A DNA stretch of 64,000 bases. Source: Sabethes cyaneus. Its lineage: Eukaryota > Arthropoda > Insecta > Diptera > Culicidae. Positions 45,146 to 57,425 of the stretch are shown here, piece by piece. The stretch covers positions 147,604,043 to 147,668,042 of the forward strand of contig NC_071353.1 of NCBI RefSeq assembly GCF_943734655.1, given 5' to 3'. A model generated the notes under the pieces. It saw only the letters and a program-made list of their open reading frames with translations, made no database searches and had not been told where the DNA came from. Position numbers and translations under genes: made by a program. Position 1 is the first letter of the stretch. The number at the start of each line of letters is the position of its first letter.

Positions 45146-48100
45146 GATTTTTCCAATCTTATTTCAAAAATAAAGGTCATTGGTATTTTTCACTTGAAAA
45201 ATATTTAGCTGTACCTTTTTTAAAAAAAAATTGCTATTCTCATTTCAAATTGATTAAATATACCGTCAGAGTGAGAGTACATATTTCCATGAAATTTTCA
45301 CGCCTTGCTTGTGCTGCCACTGAACAGGATGATTCCGCTAAATGACGTTTCATTGGAACTGATTGAGCGACGTAAACATCCATTGAGCGAAAAGCGAAGC
45401 TTTTCCCAGAACACTTATTTTATGTTCGACTTATATTGTTTTATGAAATAATTCATATTACTCTCTCTGTGCGAAAAACGTAAATCCGCGACCATCTAGG
45501 GGCCTGTGGCCCCGCAAGACAATAAACATCGGTTTTTATATTCATCTCATTGGCCACACAGCACAGCACAGGCTGTGAAATTTGAAACCGCTCCTGGCTG
45601 CTTCTGGGAGCGGGCGAAAAAACAGCCCCCGAAGGAAACAATTCTGATAAATGGTTTTCTTCACGTGACACGACCCAAAACGAACCAATGAACGACCTGT
45701 TTTTGTCCCCGGTGCGGTACCGTGGCCGTTCGTTACTTTTACCGCACCACAGCACAGAAAAGTAGTCAGGGGGTCGGTCTCTTTGCGGTAAACCGATAGC
45801 CAATTTTCGACGACGCAGTAGTGGTTACGGCTCCGGTCTGATTGACAGACAAGTAGATTGGACCTACCTACATGTCAAAATCCAGTGCGATTCGGATTTT
45901 CAATCTTTAAAACTTTTAGTGAATCGAATCGAAATCGATTCGAAATGGTTTGCTTTATCTTTGATGGGATCAAAAACACACACAAAACACCGGGTGGCTC
46001 CATTAAAACGACGACGGTGGCGGCGACGATGGTAACGCAGCGTAGTCATAACAAGGCACTTACCGGGCCATTGTCCGATTAGAAAATAGCTTCCAGCTAT
46101 CGTACCTAGCCAGACATGATTGATCATTCGACGGAAATGAATTTCCTGGAACTTCGCTTTGCAGCTTGTGGCTGTAAGTACCTACGATAATGGTCCGATA
46201 GCAAAAATAAAAAAAAAACAATCTTTGCTCAATCGTTGTTACATTCAGCAGAAGGTACTGTACCTACTGGATGGGTACTTTTTTTCTGTCATCGATCGGT
46301 GAGTGCTTGGACTACTAGATAGAGTTTGCCGCAGGCAAAACGTAATTGGTTTCACTCGTTGCCACCGCAACCGTAACGGCTTACTGATGCGAGTAAAACC
46401 AATTAAAATCAATTTCGGATAGAAAGAATATCCCTACTGCCGGGAGGAGAAGTGCGTTATCAGTTCGAAGCCTAACTTGTGTTAATGAGTGAAGGAATAA
46501 GACAGAGATAGTCGTCCAAATCATTCAATTTCACTGAATGGTATTTTACTCAAACATGTTTGTCCGTTATCGGTCGAATCGAAGGGTCTAAATAAATTTT
46601 AACGCCCGGAAGCAAGTAGCCTTAACCGTGTTTCCTTCCACCATCAGGCGGTAGAACGTGTTTCAAAACAATTTAATTAATGAATTTCGCACGGCGAAAG
46701 TTTTTAGCGGCAAATTTACATTCCCACGCAAATCGTATCGTTTTTTCGGCCTCGAAACTTTACGACCGATGAATTTGAGCGCTTTACTAATGATTTTCTT
46801 CCCTATTCAACCATTTATTAAACAACTCCAAAATGGAAACTCACCCGAGCTAAACTTTTTCGCAATTTCTTTGCGCGTATTGTGTTCTGTGCTTTTTTTT
46901 GCTCCTCAGGGCATTAATTTGAAGAGGAAACCGAACAACAACAGTAGGTATAGGCCAGCGCAGCCTACCTACCAGACGCCAAGGCAACCAACGAAAGAAA
47001 AACCGCAAAATCACTCATGTTGCGTAATCACTGCAAACGGCCTAGTGTCCTACATTTACTTCGGTCCGGGTGCCTATTTTTATTCGCAGTCACCCCCTCC
47101 CCCTTACCGCTTAAGATCCGGGCGGCGAAAGCCAAAAGCGTTCGTCCGATTGACACGTGCACCGATGATTCACCCATGGAGAAAAAAAACGAAAGAAATG
47201 CGGGAGTGGGACCCCATCAAAGTAGGCTCGTGTCTGGCTGGCTGACTTTCGCTCTGGTCAATTGTGCCCTCGGGTGGGCCGGTTGGGGGAGGCTTCCATG
47301 CTGCGTCTACAATCTACATAGCGTGTGTATGCCGATGCCGAGAGTAAGCAAACTGGAAAGAACGACCGATAAAAGCGGCGGCTGTTATGCTTTCATTCCG
47401 TATCCCACTGCTCCTCCTCTTCGTCACACCCCGCTCAGAATCCGAAGGGTCCAGCACGGACGAGCGTGCAGACGATACGGTAATATTGCTAAAATATTCA
47501 GGAACAAAACTCTTCTGCTTTCGCAGTTTTTCCCCGAAGTAAAATTCGTTTTATTCCTACCAATTTTTATTTCGTTTTATTCAAGTACCTACTACTGGAA
47601 GGGACAGACTGTCATAAAATCAGCGTTCTCTCTATTTATTCCCGAGGATATATTTCATTTTCATGACATACTGGAGTAAAGAGGAACCTACCGGAAAGTA
47701 CATTCTCGTTTTTTTTCTTTTTCATAAAACGAAAAATGGTCCACCATATGTTTGACATATATATGTCATTGAAACGTGCTACCGGATTTTCGTAAATTTT
47801 CCTATTCGTGCCAGTCAGTCAATAATAAGCACCATCATCATCATTATCGTAGGTACTTGAACCCAACCGGATGCCGAACGGGACTAGAATCATCAAGTCG
47901 GAAATCGAAACGTGGCACTGCGTGCCCACTCGATCGGTGAAAATGTAACGAATCATTCCCCGCTCGATAATGCGTTGATAATTTGCCAAATGATAATCAT
48001 CCGTTTTTTTTTCGAATTTCAATCCTAGCAAGCGTGACTAGTGCTTGTAATGATTTATATCCGATTCCGATAGTCGCTCATTCGCGAACGGTTGCGTTCG

Positions 48101-49088
48101 TCCGTCCGGCCTGCTTGGACCAGGGAAGGACTGCTGCTGCGGCAAATATATTGAAAACCTAATCGATTTAAGTGGTAACCACCACCGGGTAATAAACACG
48201 TAGGCAGCTGTTAAATGCAATGCTCACATGTGGTTGGGCACAATGAGTCCGCCCCCCCCAACCTACTACGTGACCGTCAGTCGCTACGCGCAGTACCAGT
48301 GCGAGTGCTGAATCGACACAATTTTCCGAACCGATTTGCGTTGTATGTAAGTACCGGGACCGAAACATTTGCGCGGTTTAGCACACCCCTGGGATGGTGC
48401 AGACATTTCGATAAATTTTCTCGCTTGATTGATCGAACGGGGCGAGATAAGAGTAAATTGGTTGCAGTTTTAGGTCGCGCTGGTTGCTGCGATATACGTC
48501 AGCAGGGAACTACTCTGTTTTATTTTATTACCAAGTGGAACGAACGATTTGTAGTCGGTTTGGATAAATTTATTTGGGCAATTTTTCTACGTCATTTGAA
48601 GTATAATTTACCACACACTCCTTTGCTAGTTTCCGGACTGATTACCAATAATTTTGCACCGAGCAATCGGAAAAAGTTCTGCACATCACTTCCAGTAAAG
48701 AAAAATTTTCAAGTGCGTACTACTATAAACTAGAAAATAATGGTGCATTGTCTAGCTAAAAATCCTTGCCCCGTGGTTGATTGGAATGAGTATTGCTAAT
48801 TTTAAATTATTTTCAAACGTTTTCGTAGAATTAACGAAATAAACGAGAAAGACAAAGGAAAATTCCTTTTCATTTTTTTTTTCATTCTACGAATGATACT
48901 TTCATCTACTATCAAAACGTCAGGGGATCGAAGACAAAAGTGGACGAGATCGTCTTGGTTTTCCGTGATTGCTGTTTTGATGTCGTCATATTGACGGGAA
49001 GCGAACTTAACACTTGACGATTCCATTAATTCTGTGCAGCTGTTCGGCGAAAGGTTCAACATAGACTAATCTCATGTTTCTAGTCTTG
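45146..49088. other. Long stretch without recognised genes or element ends
   Basis: Overlapping frames (195 and 220 codons plus at 46658-47679, 172 codons plus at 48215-48733, 86 codons minus at 48802-49062) lack known motifs and overlap each other. The base composition is less AT-rich than the surrounding transposons, and this is the best candidate for single-copy intergenic or intronic DNA. Confidence 0.35.
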
Positions 49089-49091
49089 ACC

Positions 49092-49190
49092 AGTGTTGCC
49101 ACATGTACAGATTTATCTGGAGAAGTACAGATTCTGTACGTTACAGATTACAGATTTTTGCCAAAAAGTACAGATAGGTACAGATTTTTT
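49092..49190 (+). repeat. TACAGATT-rich short repeat
   Basis: GTACAGATT or a close variant occurs about six times in 100 bp. The cluster begins after AGTGTTGCCACATG and ends before TTTTTCTGAGTG. It looks like part of a small dispersed repeat. Confidence 0.5.
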
Positions 49191-49297
49191 TCTGAGTGTC
49201 AAAAACTCATACTTTTTTTCAGTGCTGAAGCAATTCTTAGTTTGAATGAAAACAAAACAAAACACGGCACAATTTGTGTCTAAAACCCCACCAGACG

Positions 49298-49490
49298 CGT
49301 CGCTATCTTAATAAGTGGGTTTTGCAGTCTCCTTTTGTCCAGCGCCTCTATGGTTCAAAGGTACAAGTACCAGCGAACCACATGCCCTGGCGGGTGTTGT
49401 GGGTTCGAATCCGGTTATATTCTCAGATTATAGCTTGGTTCGACCCATGCACCTTCCAGCATTGGACAAAAGGTAGGAGTCAAAGCGACT
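49298..49490 (+). mobile_element. tRNA-like SINE or tRNA-derived sequence
   Basis: GTTGTGGGTTCGAATCCGGTT contains a perfect B box, and an A-box-like segment lies about 60 nt upstream (CTATGGTTCAAAGG). CCTTTTGTCCA at the left and TGGACAAAAGG at the right are perfect 11-bp inverted repeats enclosing the tRNA-like part. The T-stem does not pair well, so it is not a functional tRNA gene. Confidence 0.55.
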
Positions 49491-49539
49491 ACTTGTTTCT
49501 TTCCCCTACCGTCCCATCATCAATTACAGAACCACCATT

Positions 49540-49885
49540 TCAAAAAATTATGAAAGGTTCAACGTTTTTCGCTGCGACCGTTATGTCCGTACTAGTGATA
49601 AGCAGAGCTTCGGAGGTGTATTGATCGCTGTCACCTGGCAATATCCTTGCGTTGCTCTCACGTCAGAACGAGCAAGTAGGTTAGAGCAAGTCTGCATTAC
49701 CGCGAACATTCGTGGATTGAAATTCTATTTGGCGTTGTGTACATTCCTCCCGACAAAAGCCAGGATCCTCTTGTTGTCGAATCGCACGTTTCTTCCACTC
49801 GTGAGTTGTGCGGAAAAATCCGAAAAATCAACTGATGCTATACTTATTTGCGGTCATTATAACCAACCACGCATTGTTTGGGAAC
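49540..49885 (+). pseudogene. Non-LTR AP endonuclease fragment
   Basis: One frame reads NYERFNVFRCDRYVRTSD, FGGVLIAV, then ILICGHYNQPRIVW. Known endonucleases of R1/Jockey-like elements have GDYN at this site. Here the catalytic Asp position is His, so the copy would be inactive even without truncation. The first ~40 residues of the domain are lost upstream, and the frame runs directly into a SINE at 49886. Confidence 0.8.
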
Positions 49886-50190
49886 GGGGGCTCCGTAGCC
49901 GCAAGGTTACTGAGTCTGCTTTGACAAGCGAGTGGTCGTGGGTTCGAATTTTAGTAGGATCAGGCCATTCGATGTCTAGTGACTTTAGCATGGGTTTATT
50001 CTCAGGCCCCTCATTACCCTTCCTTCATGCTGAATTCTATATGACCACCGTAAAAGCACTCTTTACAGTGCAAAAAGCCACTCTTATAGTTAAATATACT
50101 GGTCAGCCTCGCCAGGGATGGCTGTAATTGGAGATAGCACTGGCATTGAGGAGCAAGGTGGATAAAGTAGATCTAGCATTGAAGGCAGGG
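49886..50190 (+). mobile_element. Second tRNA-headed SINE family
   Basis: The head GGGGCTCCGTAGCCGCAAGG is followed by CTTTGACAAGCGAGTGGTCG and GTGGGTTCGAATTTTAG, which fit pol III A and B boxes. The body is about 200 nt (GGCCATTCGATGTCTAGTGA, TCTCAGGCCCCTCATTA). It differs from the 44540 family. It is inserted at the 3' side of the endonuclease relic. Confidence 0.75.
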
Positions 50191-50891
50191 ATGGTTCGAT
50201 CACATTGACTCAATTTTGATTCATTCATATGACAATATTATATATGGGACATTTGTAGAACTAGCTAATTAAATAATTTAGAAACTTCTTTGTCGCCCGC
50301 GAAATGAACTTAAATAGCTTCCAAATGTTGTCAAAACATCAGGAGTATCAAATCCCATCCATTCAATACTGTCCGAAATGCTAGAATAGTCCGTTTTGCC
50401 CAATCACCCCCATATACATAGATAACCTAAATAAAGCGTTTAAAACCAACTCAAACGCAAAAACAGTCTTCAGAAAAAATATGTATTTTATCATGCTGAA
50501 TAACTTTGGAGAAAAGTTGAAAGCAATAAATAAATTGGATGCCAAATTATTGTGCAGAATTGATTTTTAAGTGTACTTTTTAAACAAATCATTACATCTC
50601 GCAACTAGTAAAAGAAATATAGTTACCATATTCAGTAAAGTTGTTCATTTTAGTACGTTCTACAATTTTTCTGAGGGAATTTTTTTTTAGACGGATTCAA
50701 AAAAACAAAAGTTTGTAACACCCTGAAAAGATGCGATGTATTTTATTGATAAACTTCTCTAAAGACACCATTGTTGAAAAATTACGAATTTTTTACGCAA
50801 TAACAAATGAACGTGTTTTTGTATATCTAAGAGAGAATCAGGCAAAACGGACCGATTATGAATTCATCACCGTACTGAAGCGATGACATTC
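50191..50891. other. AT-rich non-coding stretch
   Basis: No coding region or terminal repeat was recognised. It includes a T-run near 50680. Confidence 0.4.
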
Positions 50892-52272
50892 AAGTTGAAT
50901 GCACAGAACAGAAGTGGAAGTCCGAACGATTCGGCGATCAAAACTGGTAACAGAGTCTTTTTTGTTTTTATTTTTCTTTGGGAAGGTTTTCGCATAGAAG
51001 CGAATAACAGCAATATAAGCAGAACGCTCGTTACCAATCGCATAGCAGCTTTCACATGCTTTCGTGTGTATTCGTATGCGTTCGTGTGTTTTCGTGGAAA
51101 AAAATCAGAGGGTTTGTGTACAAGACACGACCGCATATATAGGTGACGCAGGACTACGTCAGTCTCTTTGTAGTGATAGTGGCATGTATTCATGCTTGTA
51201 ATCATTCGATTCTTCATGTATACATGCTGTATGCAACATATATACATGCTACATGCGTTGTATGTATGTATGTATGTATGTAACATTTATCAAAGTAGTA
51301 ACATTGCATACGTTCAATTCTCAAAAGATTGTGAATTTGAAAACAATTTAACAAAATCAAGAACACAAACTATTGCTTTCCTGCTACCTTACTGAAATTA
51401 AAGATTGTTTTAATTATCCATGGTTTCCCACATTGAAGGGATTTTACCAATTTAATCCTATTTTATCAACAGCACATCTTTCCACTACGCTTCTAATGAA
51501 ACGGCAAGCATGCGTATTCATACAGAGTCGTATTAGAACTGAACACTACAGCTGTAGCATATTTTTCCAACACAGATATCAAGTTCGCCGAGGTTTAATC
51601 GTCTCGCAGTAAAGAATTTGCGATCTGTTGGGACAATGAACTTGTGTCATTTTTTCTGGCATATTTCCCTAACACAGACATCAAATTGGACTAGGTCTGA
51701 TCGCGTTCGTAAGAAATCTGTTGACACGAGGGGGCTTTGTCACTCTTTCTTGCGTACTTCCCAAGCAAGGACATCAAAATGGTCTAGGATTAATCGCGGG
51801 GTTAAGAAATCTTGTTGAAATGAGGAAACTTTGTCACTTGTTTGGGCTTACTTCCCAAGCACAGATATCAAATTGGAATAGGTTTAGATCATCGTAAAGA
51901 ACCTTCCAACCAATCACGAAGCGAGAATTCTGGTAAAACATAGGTTCATTATTTTCAATTTTTCAATAGTTCAGCATCAAGAATCCATACTTTTCTTCAT
52001 TTGGGTAAATTCTTAGAAGATTTTCCGATCGATTGGTGTAAGAATATTGAAAATCGCTCGGAAAACCGCTGAGCTATTAGCGCTCAAAACCTTTCATATT
52101 TCGTGACGCTCACATTTTTCGATTTTTTGGAATGACACCCTATCTCAAAACTTGCCGTAAGACGTAGTCCTACGTCAAAAGTGACTCGCCACCGCCAGGT
52201 TCGCTAGTATCTGTAGAAAGTAGCGTGTACGTGGTTGGATTTCTACTTCCACTTCTGTTCTGTGTTGAATGT
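50892..52272. mobile_element. Inverted-repeat element with internal tandem repeats
   Basis: GCACAGAACAGAAGTGGAAG at about 50901 has its near-perfect complement at 52245-52268. Farther in, ACGCAGGACTACGTCA (about 51144) pairs with GACGTAGTCCTACGTC (about 52156). The interior holds an ATGT/TGTATG run and the ~95-bp tandem repeats at 51564. No transposase frame is present. The symmetric arrangement suggests a non-autonomous DNA transposon of about 1.4 kb. Confidence 0.65.
51564..51945 (+). repeat. Four tandem units of ~94-100 bp
   Basis: Units start near 51564, 51664, 51758 and 51852. Each begins TTCCCAAGCACAGATATCAA or a close variant, followed by a GGTTTAATCG-like segment and a CTTTGTCACT segment. 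Divergence between units is moderate. Confidence 0.8.
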
Positions 52273-54364
52273 TCGACTCGAAGACGAAAAGGGAAGAGCA
52301 AATGAAGTGATGCTAGCAGCTGCCTCCTGCTGTCAGTTCTGTCAGTCATACAATTTACACGCTTCCCTCAACCAATGCAAATCTAGAATAAAATGCACCT
52401 TAACCCATTATGACCCAGCGTATGATATATCATACCTCGTCAAAACCTGTTTACTGCTGAATTTCAATAGTTAGCATTGTTAATATATCACTACAAGAGA
52501 GATAAGACATCAATCTGATGGGTGTGTGATATAATTTGTCAGTTTTTGTCATTTCATCTGTATTTTCAACAGTGCAAAGTTATGACAAATGGCGGAAAAA
52601 AAGTTGAAAAAATGGCGAAAAAATTTTTGTCGCCAAAACGCATGAAAAAGTCTACATTTAGTGACGAAACATTACCTGACATGTAAATTAGTGTTTATAT
52701 GTAAAGTCTATTACAAAATTCGATAAGAAATCTGTAAAAACCTTGGTAATTTGTTTGTTTGAAACTGAGCCTATAAATTATTTAACCTGCAATATTTTGG
52801 CCTTGAAGGCATTCCAAATGACGATTTCGCTCGCTTTCTATCTACGTGGAAATTGTTGAATTGCTTCCAATTCCATGTGCAGCGACGCGAGTTATTCAAT
52901 CAATTGCCCACCTGTTTCATCCATTGTTGAGAGGTCACACGGCCAATAGCGAACTCAAACAGTGATCATATTTGTCACCGCATACAATCGGCGAAAATTA
53001 ATTAACAGCCAATTTAATTAGTTCCCATCAGGTACAAGCAGAAAAAAGTAGGTACTGTTGCGCACACACACCCGCTATGCGGTCAAAAAAGGGTTTACAT
53101 CTAGTAGGCACTGCCTGCCTACCTGCATCGAAAATATAATTGTTTCCAATTAATTTTCTACGATGTCCGTGAGGTATCTGCTGTAAAATGGACCGAAGGA
53201 AGATTTCATTCACAACCTCTGCATTCCGCAACGGTGAACGGTGACAAGCGGCGGCGGCGGTGCCGGCGGAGTCTCGCCTAGTTCGGACCATGAATAATTA
53301 ATTTTCAATATAGTGTCATTCGCTTTCGCTCTTCTTCATCATTGCTGTTTCGCACTATAGGAAATGAATGAATGAACGACGACGAGGACGATGATGACTA
53401 TAGGAGGACGACGGGTGGTATTTGTGTCGTGGAAATTCCACAGCCAGACGACAAACAGACAGCACAGGTTGGGCTCCACACACTCCTCCACTAATGGAAT
53501 TGAGTTCCAGCGAAACGAAACTGCAAACCAATTAGTCGAACCAGAAGCGTGTGTTCTGTTGTGTTCGGCAGAAATTTTTGTTCCGAGTTGTATATATAAA
53601 GTTGGACACTTGGAACGGATAGGCGAACACGGAGAGAGCTGTCACTGATATGTAGGTTAGGTTCGTTCATATGACGACTCTTGTTGTGTTGTGTCATGAG
53701 TGGGAAGTTAGCCGAATCGAAACGGACGTTTGTTTGCTGCTGTTTGGTCAGTTTGGTTTGCGCCGCGGCTTTTTGGACGCTTACCGTACGATACACAAAA
53801 GTTAAGTTTCGACCGCAACCCTAATTCGGTTGTCATCACCAGTGTGCTTTGTTTGGCAATCGTACTGTGTGCGGCGTAACTTTCCGCTTGGTTGTCCTGT
53901 TGTAACAATAGTAATTTTGCTGACCCACAATTGATAAGAGTTTTGACAAAGCGAGAAGCAATATAAACTGCTGATTCAAAACTCGCTTCAAGCGTGCTAG
54001 TGTTATGACTTGCAACAAAACACAGTGTGTACTATTGATACTACCAGACAGCGAATATTTCTGTGGACAACACAAGCATGCTTCCTTGTGGTTCAAGATA
54101 ATAAACCTTCACCATGCCTGAACACGTAGCCAGCCCGAAGTCGACTTGCGCTCAGTTCAGTTACATTTTCGGCCCAGTCAGCATCGGCAAAATCCGGCTA
54201 GCTTTACTTCTCCTCTCCTTTACTCCTACTCTGAGAACCGAGCACATGTAGATCCCCAAAATCTTCTGGATCTCGAAATAAGTATTAATTTCAAGGCACA
54301 TTTTTGCTGCACAAAAGTCAAGCGCTTGTTCCACAGAAATTAGCTATACAATAGTTGCATAAGC
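52273..54364. other. Non-coding DNA without recognised genes
   Basis: Short frames lack motifs. Local features are a GGCGGCGGCGGTGCCGGCGG run near 53250 and GACGACGAGGACGATGATG near 53377. Confidence 0.35.
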
Positions 54365-54366
54365 TA

Positions 54367-54678
54367 CCCAGGTAACCAATAAGCAATAAAATAAGCAGTA
54401 AATCAGTCGTTTATTAGCATCCCTGGCGTTTTATACTGCAGGTTGTTGTTTATCAGCTTTTTGACTGCATAACTGTTGTAAATTGTGCATGCACAATTCT
54501 ATTTAAATTCTTCTTGTTGGTAACTAGTTGCAAATAAGCATTGTCAGCACTATAAGAGGGCTAGCAGTAAAGTAGCCGCATATTTTGCCAAAATAGCATT
54601 TTAGTAGCATTTAAGGCAACTTAAATGCTTATTGGATTGCTTTTAAATTGCATTGGAAATGCTTATTGGTTACCTGGG
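54367..54678. mobile_element. 312-bp MITE of the CCCARGTAAC group
   Basis: CCCAGGTAACCAATAAGCA is an inverted repeat with GCTTATTGGTTACCTGGG at the other end (18-19 bp). TA flanks both sides (54365-54366 and 54679-54680). The end sequence resembles the CCCAAGTAACA elements at 5049 and 41466. The interior is AT-rich and non-coding. Confidence 0.88.
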
Positions 54679-54728
54679 TACTGTTAAACCTCCCTTTTTT
54701 GGCCAAACACGGCATGCTGAGTTCTGGC

Positions 54729-54780
54729 CAGGGACGGACTGGCCCACCGGGCAACCGGGCAAATACCCGGTGGGCCCCAG
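54729..54780 (+). mobile_element. Possible hAT-like transposon terminus
   Basis: CAGGGACGGACTGGCCC resembles hAT-type terminal sequences. It contains a strong hairpin, GGCCCACCGGG (54741-54751) with CCCGGTGGGCC (54766-54776). No opposite end was seen, so it would be a solo or truncated terminus. Confidence 0.35.
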
Positions 54781-55180
54781 TAAAAATTTCGTTGTTACAC
54801 AAAATGAGATTTTTCAAAATTTTTATTTCAGTTAAACTCTTTCTACGACTCACGAATGTTCAATTGCTGGGTCCCCATGATTCATGAAATCGTTTAAGTT
54901 GTGCTGTTGGGGTGCAAGCTCTGAAGCTGGTAATATAGCTTCAATTCTGATTATTTGAAAGTATAATTAGTGTTTCATTCGCAGTGTTTTGACTACTTAT
55001 AAATATTGAACTGTCGGCTTAAGCTCCATACTCAGTTTACTTCAGTGGCGACGGTCCGTTATCGATCCTGCGCCTGATGAATTATGGTCCTACAGTACTA
55101 AATCCTGGGCTACCTTTCTTCAAACCCCTCGAACACCAGCTGAACGTGCATCATCCTCGATAGCGCACATCTATTAGTGC
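54781..55180. other. Non-coding stretch before the LTR
   Basis: No motif was recognised. It ends in GTGC directly before the LTR; the matching duplication at the other end cannot be checked because the 3' LTR is truncated. Confidence 0.4.
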
Positions 55181-55436
55181 TGTGAGGTGTCCACCAATGT
55201 ATATATCTCATTGGCATGGAGGGCTTATCCCTCTCATTTGACAGCAGTGCTGGAAAGGCTTATTGATGTATCGCAGGGTTGTCTCTCGCATTGTTGGCGC
55301 CAAATAACGGCAACAGCCATCTTCATACCCAGCCATTAGTTAGCGAACCGACACAGAGGCAAGGCGTGCTATCCCTGCACAGGAGTAGCCATTTTCTCTA
55401 TGTCGGGTGATTCCACACCAGTACGTGGTGCTCACA
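55181..55436 (+). repeat. 5' LTR of the gypsy-type element
   Basis: It is 256 bp, begins TGTGAGGTG and ends GTGCTCACA, with TGTGAG/CTCACA as terminal inverted repeat. The first 98 bp match 60326-60424 with a single clear change near position 86. A long stretch of the rest (GTCGGGTGATTCCACACCAG) also has an inverted echo at 55525-55545. Confidence 0.88.
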
Positions 55437-55438
55437 TT

Positions 55439-55453
55439 TGGCGACCGTGACAG
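55439..55453 (+). other. Primer-binding site, tRNA-Arg
   Basis: TGGCGACCGTGACAG is complementary to the 3' end of insect tRNA-Arg including CCA. It lies 2 nt after the LTR. Elements of the mdg1/412 group use this primer, which supports a Ty3/gypsy assignment. Confidence 0.85.
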
Positions 55454-55687
55454 GACCATCTTATTGCAGAATTAACAGTTTTTAACTATTAACAGTTAAT
55501 TAACAGGAAAGAATATTAAAGCATGTGGAATCACCCGACATAAAGGAAGAAAAGTGTTATATAATATGTGTGGAATACAATATGGCAGGTATTTAATATA
55601 ATATATTTTGAAATACTGTTCCGATACAGAGGAAACTATTACAAACAAAAGCGTGTTGCGGCCGCTTAGAGTCATAGGCGTGTTTAG

Positions 55688-55878
55688 ACAACCGCCTAAA
55701 AATATGAGAGGCGAGACGGGACATCCGCCTAGAAAAAGAGGCGAGACGGGACATCCGCCTAGAAATGTTGAAAATACGAAACGGGACATCCGTCTGGATA
55801 AATACGAGAGGCGAGACGGGACATCCGCCTAGAAGTACGAGAGAGACGAGACCGAACATCCGTCTAAAAATATGAGGT
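55688..55878 (+). repeat. Leader tandem repeats that can form hairpins
   Basis: Five to six units of 30-40 bp share GAGGCGAGACGGGACATCCG and CCTAGAAA. Within each unit AGGCG can pair with CGCCT across a 13-nt loop. In units with CGTCT the change is partly matched by a changed left arm (GAGACGAG...CCGTCT at 55843-55864), suggesting the stem is maintained. The position is in the untranslated leader downstream of the primer site. Confidence 0.8.
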
Positions 55879-57261
55879 GTGATTCGAGACAACTTCTTAG
55901 GAATCTGGTAGACGCGAGTGTTGGACCGGCAAAAAAGAAGCAAAGAAGCCAGCCGGGAGAACTAGGATAAATATGCTTAAACTAAAATGGCGATTTGGGA
56001 AAGGTATTTAAGTACTCTTTGAAACAATAATTCTGAATCTGAAGAGGGTGAGAGAGGTGAAATGATAGGTGAAATATCAGTTTTCTGGAAAAAGAAAAGA
56101 ACAATCATTACTGTCACCTTCATCACCGAACATAGTTCGTTTAGAAGACGCACACGACGGTAGAGCATGAATCATTTTCGAAGGCGGCAGACATATCAGT
56201 TGAACTTCGATGTCTGGCTGGAGGAAGGTGTGATTAGGCGGCCATGATGCAAGCGATCAAAGGCGCTTCTTTACAACACTACTACTGGAACAAGCGAAGT
56301 TGGATTCTTGCAAGAAATGCGGGAGTTTACGGCTGGTAGAGGCTTTAACGTCCAGCAATCGGCGATAGGGGACCTGGCGTATAAGACTAACGGCCGATAC
56401 AGTATTCTTGGGACATGGATTAGTGTAGAACAGATTTCGTAAAACCTAGAAGCTCTTCGGAAATTTAGAAGCCTATCAGCCTTGGAAGTGGTTTTATATG
56501 CTAAACTTTTTTTTCGTTGGCCCGCAGTTGCAAGACGTCTTAAATATAAGCTGCAGAACCAAAACTTGGATGATTAAAAAACATAAGCAAAGATATAAAG
56601 CAGCAGCTAAATTCGCTATTTTTTAGTAGCCTGCATTTAACGGACACTTCTCTTAACTCTTAAGCAGCCGTTCAAAGAGCTTAAAAAAGATTTTTGCGCA
56701 TGATCAGGTTTGAGTCTTTTTTTCCTTGATTTTTTTTTGAAAATACTTATAAATTGCAAACTTTTCGATGAAACAATTCACTTGCTCTGGGTCCGCGGCC
56801 GTATCTGGAGCCTTGCTAATGGCCGAACTGTTGAGGTTTCAGAACCTTGATGACCTTTCGTTCGTTAATAAAAAAATGCACGGCTGATTCTCTCATGCAC
56901 AGTGATTCAGAGAACTCTTCAAAAGGTACAGATAATGGTTGTATGACATTTGCCCGAAACCATCGCCCAGAATTTTTTTGCCAGAATGCAATTTGCCCGA
57001 AAACCATTCCCCAGAAAGTACCATTTCCCAGAAAAAAAATTCCCAGAATGTACCATTCCCCAGAAATATTTTTCCCAGAATGTACCATTCGCCAGAAAAC
57101 CATTCCCCAGAATAGATTATTCTCCAAAAAATTTAATAAATGGATCCATTTTTCGCATTTTGGTGAAAACCATCTTGCGGAATATATCAATCTGCAGAAG
57201 AGTCGTACGATTTTTCGCCGAAAACGATTTTCCATTTTCCAGAATACACTATTTTCCTAAA

Positions 57262-57425
57262 AAACCTTTACGCGTAGTACAAAGCAAAGCCTTGGATAAA
57301 CTTCATAAGACTTGACCGTTTTTTATCGACAGATTCCGCAATCGGTAATTGGGGTACAGGATAATTACGAAGTTAGTGTAAAGATCCTACTGTCTATGTA
57401 GCAGCGTTACGCGTAGTACAACTCT
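57262..57425 (-). mobile_element. Diverged SINE copy inside the Foldback-like element
   Basis: On the minus strand it reads GACAGTAGGATC..., GAATCTGTCGATAAAAAACG, GGTCAAGTCTTATGAAG and CCAAGGCTTTGCTTTG. The order is as in the SINE at 44540-44757. ACGCGTAGTACAA occurs on both sides (about 57270 and 57410), possibly a duplication or part of the host element. Confidence 0.7.

Noticed and set aside
46658..47679. Overlapping 195- and 220-codon ORFs as a possible host gene
   Set aside because: They overlap in different frames, have no recognised domain and have no splice or promoter support.
48215..48733. 172-codon plus-strand ORF
   Set aside because: No motif or composition bias of a real protein was found, and opposing frames are also open.
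49400..49430. Functional tRNA gene
   Set aside because: The B box is perfect, but the T-stem and acceptor stem do not pair. It fits a SINE-type derivative.
51564..51945. CRISPR-like array
   Set aside because: Whole ~95-bp units repeat, with no short repeat/unique spacer pattern, in a eukaryotic transposon context.
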